From NCBI GenBank assembly GCA_000934455.1, contig KN889759.1, positions 1-37,211 of the forward strand: a stretch of 37,211 bases of DNA, written 5' to 3'. The first letter of the stretch is position 1. Every line of letters starts with the position of its first letter. The notes under the pieces were generated by a model, which worked only from the letters and a program-made list of their open reading frames with translations, ran no database searches and was not told the DNA's origin. The position numbers were made by a program, and so were the translations under genes. The stretch is from Apostichopus parvimensis (Eukaryota; Echinodermata; Holothuroidea; Aspidochirotida; Stichopodidae). Positions 1-8,200 of this stretch are shown in pieces.

Positions 1-325
1 TTTAGGGGAAGTAAAAATGAATAAATTTGAACTCACCCAATTAAGTTAATTAGCTGGCATAGGTCGAAAACGGTTATTAAAACTGGAGTATCCGTGAATA
101 AAATTATCACAGTCCCGAAATCTCCGTAGAAAGAATAAATGTTAGATAAAAGTTCCGTAAAGATAAATCTCCATAGAAATAATAAAACGATGGATAAAAG
201 TAATCCGAATGACAAAGCGAAACAGTGAAATTTACGGCTGAGCTGAGCGATCGTACCAACGTAGGTGTTAACTCAGTGCTAGCGAGGCGGCGAGTGTGGC
301 GAAACATAAGGAACAAATAAACTAA
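1..325. other. Retroelement region upstream of the pol frame, no gag recognised
   Basis: This stretch precedes the open pol frame, which opens after a stop at 323-325. It has no long open frame on the + strand, no CCHC zinc-knuckle pattern and no resemblance to the putative 3' LTR. It could be a decayed end of gag or untranslated leader. Confidence 0.4.
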
Positions 326-337
326 ACCAAGAAAACG

Positions 338-3300
338 TTGCTTCTACGATTGTTCCACGTTATCGCGACGATTAAACAAAGGAAACGTTTGTTTAGCGAA
401 TCTTGCTTCCGGAGAAGCGTTGTAGCGACGATTCGGCCGAAAAATAGGGGGCGCAATAGCCGATGGCGAACCCGCTACAACTCTAAGGCAGAGGTAAAAG
501 AAAGGGCGTCCGCTTGTCAAACCGACTCCGAATTACTGGTAGGGGAGGACAATGTCAAACACGGTCTGCCTAAAGTAAGTGCTGTAGAAACCAATTATGG
601 ATGTATGCCTGTGAGGGAGGGTTACATTGGGTCGTCAAAGGTGTTGGTATTAAGGGACACAGGTTGCACTACGGTTGTAGCTCGGAGGAAATTCGTTGAC
701 CCTTCAAAGTTCACAGGTGCAAACAAACTTTGTGTTCTTCTTGATGGTACAGTACGTGACATATCAGTTGCTGTTATTGCTGTTGATACGCCATTTTATC
801 AGGGAGAAGTGGAGGCTCTAGTGATGGAAAGTCCGTTATATGATTTAATTCTGGGAAATATTAATGGTGTCAGAGAACCACAGGACCCAGACCCGAATTG
901 GAATCCCCCTCAATTTGAAAGTAGTGGTAAAGATTTAGGTTCTGTAAGTGGTAATGTCGAGACCCGAGCTCAAAAGCAAAAAAGGGAGAAACCTCTCAAG
1001 CCTTTGAGAACCACAAAGTCGGAGGAGTTAGATATTAGAAGAGAAGAATTGATACAGGCCCAGAAAGACGAGCCTAGTTTTGCCAAATTGTATGACATAG
1101 CAAAGACTGGTAATGTCGAAGTGAAGAGAGGTGGAAATGAGGTTAGGTTTATGATAGTAAATAACGTATTGTTTCGTAAATTCAAGTCGGCGAAGTCAAG
1201 AGTTGACAAAGAATTTCGTCAGGTAGTGATGCCTAAAAGGTTTCGAAACAAAGTGTTAAGTGTGGGCCACGAAGGGCCATTATCTGGTCACCTAGGTGTC
1301 AAAAAAACATACGATAGGATCACGAGCAATTTCTATTGGCCTGGTATCCAAAACGATGTGAAAATGTTTTGTATGTCTTGTGATATATGCCAGAGAACGG
1401 TTTCGAAGGGTAGAATCTCCAAAGTACAGTTAGGACGCATGCCACTTATAGACACTCCGTTTCATAGGGTAGCTATCGATTTAGTGGGTCCGTTAGCTCC
1501 AGTGTCAGATCGAGGGAATAGATATGTCTTGACTTTAGTAGATTATGCTACGAGGTTCCAAGAGGCAGTTGCTCTGCCTAGTATTGAAACAGAGCGTGTA
1601 GCCGAAGCTCTACTCGAGATATTTACTAGGGTGGGGTTTCCCAAAGATATTCTGACCGACATGGGAAGTCAGTTTACCTCCGATCTCATGAGGGAGATAA
1701 GTCGGGTATTGCAGATCAAACTACTAACCACTACACCTTACCATCCAATTTGCAACGGCTTGGTTGAGAAATTCAACGGTACGTTAAAGAAAATGTTAAG
1801 GCGTATGTCTGCTGAAAGACCACGTGATTCTGATCGATTTTTACCCGCCCTGCTGTTTGCTTATTGTGAGGTCCCCCAGGAATCACTAGGATTCTCCCCA
1901 TTTGAATTGTTGTATGGGAGGACGGTCCGAGGGCCAATGGGTATCTTGAAAGGTTTGTGGACGGGTGAAATAGAGGAGGAAGAAGTTAAAACTACCTATC
2001 AGTATGTGATCGATTTGAAAGAAAGACTTGAGGAAACATGCTATTTGGCTCAGAACGAGCTTGCCAAGTCATCTAGTAGATACAGGAAATATTATGACGC
2101 AAGGGCACGTGATCGAAAATTCAATGTCGATGACCAAGTTCTAATTTTGTTACCTACAGACAGTAACAAGCTAACTATGCAGTGGAAAGGGCCTTATCAA
2201 ATTGTAGGAAAGGTAGGCAAGTACGACTATAGAGTCAACAAAGAGGGAAAACTCAAAACATTTCACGCAAACTTGCTAAAGAAATATTTTGTTCGAACAT
2301 CCAATCGAAATGTTGATATTGCTTCAGCTGGGAGTGTGTTAGAGGAGCAGAGTGGATCTTGCGCAATCATTGAGGAAAATGATTCTGAAACAGATAAATT
2401 TATTATAGTACTACCTCCTTCTAAATCAAAAGAATGTTTTAGAGATGTCAATGTGAATTCAGAGCTATGCGAAAACAAAGCAAAAGAGGTTTCGCCTGTA
2501 TTGTCTGAATTCAGAGATGTGTTAACTGATACTCCTGGTCGTACAAATTTACTTGAGTATACGTTGCCATTGGTAACGGATGAAGTTGTAAGAAGTAGAC
2601 CGTATCCAATTCCATTGAGTACGCAAGAGGTTGTAGAGGAAGAAATAGAGTATATGTTAGAAACTGATGTTATTGAAAGATCTTATTTGCCGTACGCATC
2701 GCCAATAGTGTTGGTTCGAAAAAAAGACGGGTCAACCAGGTTTTGTCTTGACTTTAGAAAGCTTAACAAGGTTGCTTTATTTGACCCCGAACCTATTCCC
2801 AGTGTTGAGGACTTGATGGCAAAGGTATCTAAGGGAAAGTATTTTACAAAAATAGATCTATCAAAAGGTTATTGGCAGATACCGGTTGCCGTAGAAGAGA
2901 GGAAGAAACTAGCCTTTGTAATGCATCAAGGAATGTATCAATTCAAAGTCATGCCTTTTGGTGTTGTCAACGCTTCTACCGTATTTACGCGTATGATGCG
3001 CAGGCTGCTTGATGGGTTGCAAAACACTGTCAACTACATCGACAATATATTAATGTTCTCCACAGATTGGGATAGTCATGTAGAACTGATGGCGACAGTG
3101 CTTAAGCGTCTTAGGAGCGCCGGACTTACAGCCCGACCAACAAAGTGTTTTGTTGGTTATTCATCGTTAGAATTATTAGGTTACGTGGTGGGGGAAGGGA
3201 TCTTGAGTCCTCAGCCCGACAAGGTGCAGAAGGTTTTAAATGCGTCGATACCTACAACAAAAAAGGAAGTGAGATCATTTATGGGACTTGTTGGCTATTA

Positions 3301-3508
3301 TAGTCGGTTTATACCAAACTTCACGGCCATTTCAGCTCCCTTAACTGATCTCACGCGAGGTTCTAATTCAAACAGAGTTAAATGGGGTTCTTCTCAGGGT
3401 GCTGCATTTGACACGTTAAAATCAAGGCTAGCTTCCGCACCAATCTTGCGCTTACCCGACATGTCGAAACCATTCATTCTTACAGTAGATGTGATGCTTC
3501 AGATGTAG
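338..3508 (+). CDS. Retroelement pol: protease, integrase, GPY/F module, reverse transcriptase
   Basis: The frame is open from 326 with no ATG at its start; the first codon counted here is TTG, so in life it was probably read from upstream gag by readthrough or frameshift. Residues (numbered from 338): protease DTG at 107-109; integrase zinc finger H311-x6-H318-x29-C348-x2-C351; integrase catalytic triad D381, D441, E477 with the D-x35-E spacing; a GPY/F-type module near 615-640 before an acidic linker; then reverse transcriptase from about 720 with D840 in motif A and the YxDD box at 900-903. That box reads YIDN, so the second catalytic Asp is lost (AAT at 3044-3046). The motif usually read as FGLVNAPATF is also altered (FGVVNASTVF). 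The frame ends early at 3506-3508, just inside RNase H. Confidence 0.9.
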   Translation: MLLRLFHVIATIKQRKRLFSESCFRRSVVATIRPKNRGRNSRWRTRYNSKAEVKERASACQTDSELLVGEDNVKHGLPKVSAVETNYGCMPVREGYIGSSKVLVLRDTGCTTVVARRKFVDPSKFTGANKLCVLLDGTVRDISVAVIAVDTPFYQGEVEALVMESPLYDLILGNINGVREPQDPDPNWNPPQFESSGKDLGSVSGNVETRAQKQKREKPLKPLRTTKSEELDIRREELIQAQKDEPSFAKLYDIAKTGNVEVKRGGNEVRFMIVNNVLFRKFKSAKSRVDKEFRQVVMPKRFRNKVLSVGHEGPLSGHLGVKKTYDRITSNFYWPGIQNDVKMFCMSCDICQRTVSKGRISKVQLGRMPLIDTPFHRVAIDLVGPLAPVSDRGNRYVLTLVDYATRFQEAVALPSIETERVAEALLEIFTRVGFPKDILTDMGSQFTSDLMREISRVLQIKLLTTTPYHPICNGLVEKFNGTLKKMLRRMSAERPRDSDRFLPALLFAYCEVPQESLGFSPFELLYGRTVRGPMGILKGLWTGEIEEEEVKTTYQYVIDLKERLEETCYLAQNELAKSSSRYRKYYDARARDRKFNVDDQVLILLPTDSNKLTMQWKGPYQIVGKVGKYDYRVNKEGKLKTFHANLLKKYFVRTSNRNVDIASAGSVLEEQSGSCAIIEENDSETDKFIIVLPPSKSKECFRDVNVNSELCENKAKEVSPVLSEFRDVLTDTPGRTNLLEYTLPLVTDEVVRSRPYPIPLSTQEVVEEEIEYMLETDVIERSYLPYASPIVLVRKKDGSTRFCLDFRKLNKVALFDPEPIPSVEDLMAKVSKGKYFTKIDLSKGYWQIPVAVEERKKLAFVMHQGMYQFKVMPFGVVNASTVFTRMMRRLLDGLQNTVNYIDNILMFSTDWDSHVELMATVLKRLRSAGLTARPTKCFVGYSSLELLGYVVGEGILSPQPDKVQKVLNASIPTTKKEVRSFMGLVGYYSRFIPNFTAISAPLTDLTRGSNSNRVKWGSSQGAAFDTLKSRLASAPILRLPDMSKPFILTVDVMLQM

Positions 3509-3525
3509 GGGTTGGTTCAGTACTC

Positions 3526-3846
3526 ATGCAGGAAGAGGATGGTGTAAAGTACCCAATATGTTTCGCCAGTAGAAAGTTGCAGCCTCAAGAAGTTAAATAT
3601 GCTACCATCGAGAAAGAATGTCTAGCTGTTGTTTGGGCCATGGAAAAGTTTCAGATTTACTTGTACGGGGTTGAATTTTTGTTGGAAACGGACCACCATC
3701 CGTTGGTGTACATAAATAAGGCCAAGATAAAGAACAGCAGAGTGCTTAGATGGGCTTTGTGTATTCAGCCATTCAGATTTGTAATTAAGGCAATCAAAGG
3801 TTCGGAGAACTATGGAGGGGACTTTTTAAGTCGTTGCCCAGCTTGA
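3526..3846 (+). pseudogene. Retroelement RNase H domain, separated from RT by a frame break
   Basis: This continues the pol polyprotein in another frame. RNase H similarity resumes at about 3497 and runs to the stop at 3844-3846. Recognisable blocks are FASRKL, IEKECLAVVWA, TDHHPL and DFLSR, in the order usual for Ty3/gypsy RNase H. The upstream frame ends at 3508, so the last domain is out of frame with RT; a short out-of-frame change around 3485-3500 explains this. ATG 3526 is only the first in-frame ATG and is not a likely natural start. No integrase or envelope follows, consistent with integrase lying upstream. Confidence 0.85.
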
Positions 3847-3976
3847 GAAGTATATGTTGAATGTTCTGTATGTAACTCGTTGGTTATAGAATAATGAGCT
3901 CGTTTTGTATATAAGTTAATTCTGTGTAAAGAAAAGGAAGTTTTATACTCTCTATGTTCTCTCGTAAATTATCTTC

Positions 3977-3988
3977 AGAAGGGGAAAG
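3977..3988 (+). other. Putative polypurine tract
   Basis: A 12-base purine run (AGAAGGGGAAAG) lies 130 bases after the RNase H stop and directly before a TG dinucleotide. This is the position and composition expected for the plus-strand primer of an LTR element. Without the 5' LTR it cannot be confirmed. Confidence 0.4.
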
Positions 3989-4936
3989 TGCCACGAGTAT
4001 GCTTGGACGCAAGTCTAACGACTATCGTGCAGCTGGATAAATTTACTGATGAATATTCATTTGTTGTCTGTTTTGCTCAAGAAGTTCGCATTAGTAACAT
4101 TCGACATTCTAGTATGCTTTGTTTAATTCACTGATTGCTCCACGGGCATCAATTGAATTTGTGTAAGTCTTTGTTTAGATTAATTTGCATAAAATGCAGG
4201 TAAAGGGTCGGTATGAATAGGTCGGGTAAGCAGGTCAGGGCGTGGTATTCGTATTTGGTACTGTACTTGGTGCAAGGGTGCTGGGCGCACCACAGCAGTT
4301 ACTTGTTGCAGTTGGACACGATGTCCGTTGTGGGACGTTATAGCCCGCAGTACTTCGCTATTTTACTATAGTATATGTAGGGGCAACTTTAGTTCCCCGC
4401 TGATGAATTCGTGGTAATATATATCTTGTCAGATATCTTAAAGAACCTGCCGATACGTGTACAAAAGCCGGAAACTGACCGAGTTCCGTAAGTGTCTCAT
4501 TTTCTTATGTGTACTAAGTCAAACCTTACTTTGCAGTAGAGGGAACGCAATGAGTTAGTCGTATTCTTGTTTCTTATTTGAGTGTAGCGAGGCCGGAATA
4601 TGTTAAAGATTGGAAAGCACGTATAAAATATCTTTATGAGAAGTTTGTTAGTATCGAATGTCTGTACAGGGAGGGCATATTGTAAATAGGTGATAAGTGT
4701 TAAGAAGGTGTAAAATATATGGGATCATACAGCGAGATCATTGCATGTTTGATATGTTTCCTATTGCCGATGTAACGTCATATTTGTGTGAAATATTTGT
4801 TTATGCAATGCGTACATTTTACGTTTTGTTTCATGGTTTTTGCCCCTGGTTATACGAGGATTGAATAAAGCTCATAATAAAGACACACTCCACCCGAATA
4901 TTTATGTTGTCCAGTCGAGCCGTTTAACCTTACCCA
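3989..4936 (+). repeat. Putative 3' LTR
   Basis: The stretch begins with TG after the purine tract and ends with CA, has no coding potential, and carries two AATAAA poly(A) signals near its right end followed by about 55 bases that could be R-U5. The limits are inferred from these signals only, because the matching 5' LTR is not in the window. Confidence 0.35.
4864..4881 (+). terminator. Twin AATAAA poly(A) signals of the retroelement
   Basis: Two AATAAA hexamers at 4864-4869 and 4876-4881 lie 12 bases apart on the coding strand of the retroelement, about 1 kb after the end of pol, as expected for an LTR transcript end. Confidence 0.45.
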
Positions 4937-5133
4937 TGACAATATGTTAGTTTTCTTTGATTAGGTTGTATTGGCTCCACATATCAATCATGTTGTAGTA
5001 TACTTAGAAATAGCAATTTCAGACAAATTGTATTAACTTGGCACACATGGTATCATCAACTAAAGATCATTCTTCAAGGTAAATAATGTCAGTCTTTAAG
5101 CATGTGTGTCTCTCTCTCTCTGTTGCTACGTAC

Positions 5134-5240
5134 CTGAGGTAACCCTCTCTTCTTGGCCCGGGCACTGACCTTGGCTGGGTCAGCCTGTAACATCCTGCCA
5201 TACTCCTCACAGTGCTCCTTATCTTCCGCCCAGGCATATC
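5134..5240 (-). CDS. RTCB: RTCB coding exon 6, last one in the window
   Basis: It encodes [20 protein letters not shown] and on to [11 protein letters not shown]. Acceptor TTTTAG precedes 5240 and donor GTACGTAG follows 5134 in phase 0. In human the next residues are LGTLGAGNHY; nothing like these is found between 1 and 5133 on this strand, so the next exon is left of the window. Confidence 0.95.
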
Positions 5241-8200
5241 CTAAAAGAAATACACCCAAGCAAAAATTGTCCTCTTTATGGAAGGAAAACATTTTCATTT
5301 TCATCTTAAATGCATCGGTAGTCTTGTATCAAATATAACAACAGATGTGACAGATCTCTGTTGACTTCAAGATGGTGGGTTTTACCTTTTAATACATCAT
5401 CATATTTAATGTGTGCAGCCATAAAGTGTTGTTGCGATGTTACAACACTCAAGATAAACGAAAATCTCATATCTGAACAGTCCAATATATCGAAAGTCTC
5501 TGCTTCAATCCAGGGTAGAATAATGTAACAACTGAAATGTTGACTTACCTTCTCTCAATGACCAGTCCATACCCATCTCCAAAGCTTCTTCTAGATCTCT
5601 GTGATGAAAAATGTAAAATATTTTTCTTATTATTTCTCTCTCTCGCTTTCTCTCTTTGAAAGTCTCTTCAAACTACTTCCCACTTTGCATCATTTTGTTT
5701 CAGATCTTACGACACACTTACCTGCAGAATGGACATGTGATATGATGACACCCATTTTTATTCCATTATATTAACATAACGATTTGGCAGGTAGAAGGAA
5801 GAAAGAAAGCAACGTTTAAAGCAAATGGAGAGGATTAAATGTACCACAGGGCATATGAACAGAGCATGATGGCACGGTACAGAGCAATTAAACAGAGCAT
5901 GGTGGCATGGTACTTCAAACAATAAAGACGAGTGATAAAAATATTACAATTTCTGATGTCCTTGAATAATATGTCATTAGAAGTAATAGGGGACAGCAAA
6001 GCAGAATTCGGTTAATTGAATGGCATCTTTGCTTACTCATAAGGAACAGTGTCAGTGACAGAGAGCTATTAGGTTGTCTTTAGTCTGATCAACTATTACC
6101 TAATTTGGACTAATATTTGATTGGTTTGGTAAACACTCCTCCAACTGATGATCAAACACAATAAACTGCTTTACAGTTAAGAATTAATACAAACACATGT
6201 GGACATCCATGACCTATGACACTTAATATAATAGGTATCATCATCGCTTGCCATGCAGCACTCAGAGGCAATCATCGTTCTTTTAAGCTTATAATATTTG
6301 GCGTCCTGAACGTACCTGGCGCCCATTGGGATAATCCCCTTGGAACCAACACCAACCGGTATGTGGTCAAACATCGCCTGGGCTAATTGTTCTTTGACCG
6401 GTACTACGTCTTTCATCTGTAGATTTGTCCGAAGGAGTCTGACCCCACAGTTGATGTCAAACCCAACACCGCCAGGAGATACCACGGCTTCAGGATCATC
6501 CATGTCAAACGCTGCCATATTACCTGGAGTATATCAGATAATCGTATAATTACCAGATGGGGCTAACATTGCTTGACGGGCAATATGTATTAGTTGACTG
6601 AACTCCCTACATACATTATACAGCAGAATGAAACCTATGAAACTGTGTAACTTATTATTCAAAGTCTGTCTTACAGGACAGCATATTTTCCAACCTGAAC
6701 AGATGGTATATAAAGGTACAGCATCTTTCATTAGTTTTGTTAGTGGGATCCTTCTCACTCTTGTCCTTCAAACTGATTATAAAGGGGTATCATAGTTTCC
6801 GTATGGTAGGGAAATTCTGAACTTGATCATCTTAAAAGTTGTGGAGTATCACAAAAGAATCAAAACAAATGGAATGAACAAAAATGTTTAATTCAGATAA
6901 CCCCTATAAGTGTATGAGAAACCAAAACAGTGAATAAAAATAATATTTTTCTTTAGCCAGAAATGCTCGTAAGTGCATGAAGGAGAGCCTAAGAATATCA
7001 AAGGATTGGGATGTTGTCAAATTGGTTTTCCTCTCCCTTGGCGCCTACTCGGATTTCATTTTGGAGCAATTTCTCTTAAGTGAGAACAAATTACAGCTCA
7101 AATTTGTGAGAAAGGTTTCATTTAATTTCCAAATGTAATTTCCTGTAGAGCAGCCCTTCAAACATGAGCCATTTCAGACTAACAGTACCGCTCACGTACA
7201 ACTGGACATGTGTACGCGCACAGAATCGTATAAAGACGTATAAACACGTACAATCGCGTATAAACTCGTTGACAAACAAATTGCCGCGTAGACGCCGCGT
7301 AGACACCGCGTAGACACCTTGTATAATCCCTGTACGAGTTTATACTCAGGAAATGCTATTGTGCTCAATGAATAGGATTAAAGTCGCCGAAAGAATTAGT
7401 GAGATGTTTGAAACAGCCATTTCTTTAATCGTAGTTTAAGACGTGATATTCACCTAGCAGCGAAGAAGACGCAGGTAAAGTGTTTGCCGGCATAGAACTT
7501 ATAACTGTTTTTCGTTAAATGGGTTTCTATTCAGTGTTTCTTTTCCCGGCTTTTTTTTCAGTTGTAGAGGTTATGTTCCACGGAGTATAAGTTTACTTTG
7601 AATAGTTGGCAACATTTCGAAGAAATAATAAAGTATTACTAAGCGTTTCTTGTGTCAATTTTTTACATAATTTACCGTTGGTTCCAACAGAATGAAAAGA
7701 AAAAAAAAATTCCACCCAACGACTTTGAAGCAGGGCCAGTTAAAAACAAAACATGTTTCTCATCCGCGCAAGGGGCCTCCTTTATCCTGATTCCCAAGTC
7801 TCTATTCGGATTACAAGAAATCTAAGCTATCATTAAAAATTATTTTGTAAAGGTTGCCACATATTCCAAACTAGTATTAGCGCATGAAAAGAAGAAAAAT
7901 GGCCGCCCATTTTTTTTTCAGATCTCAGTACGAGAAACTTGTATTTTATTTGGATAGAACAACTTTCGTTAATGTGGTTAAGTTGATATTTTCCTACCCT
8001 AGCTATATGTCGATTTCATAAAACCTTCATGAAAACATACTTTTTTGAAAATGGATTTTGAAGCTCAGTCAAAAATTTAAGAAATGCTTACCGTTAAATA
8101 CTGGCGTCAAACAATACATTTCGTATTTATTCCAATAAAGATCCACAAAGGATAAAAATGCTAAGTAGAGCTTACTTAAAGAGAAATAGAAACTGCATGT

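Larger units (their letters stand above)
1..4936 (+). mobile_element. Gmr1-like Ty3/gypsy LTR retrotransposon, 5'-truncated by the window edge
   Basis: The element encodes protease, integrase, reverse transcriptase and RNase H in that order. Each domain is of Ty3/gypsy type by motif, but placing integrase before RT is the Ty1/copia order; this combination defines the Gmr1-like group known from deuterostomes. A purine tract at 3977-3988, a TG at 3989, two AATAAA signals at 4864 and 4876 and a CA at 4935-4936 suggest where the 3' LTR lies. No 5' LTR, primer-binding site or gag is visible, so the left boundary is outside the window. It is probably inactive because of an altered RT active site and a frame break. 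It lies antisense to the host RTCB gene. The domain identity is secure; the LTR limits are a guess. Confidence 0.85.

Noticed and set aside
2263..2478. Antisense open frames within pol
   Set aside because: Shadows of the pol frame with no domain.
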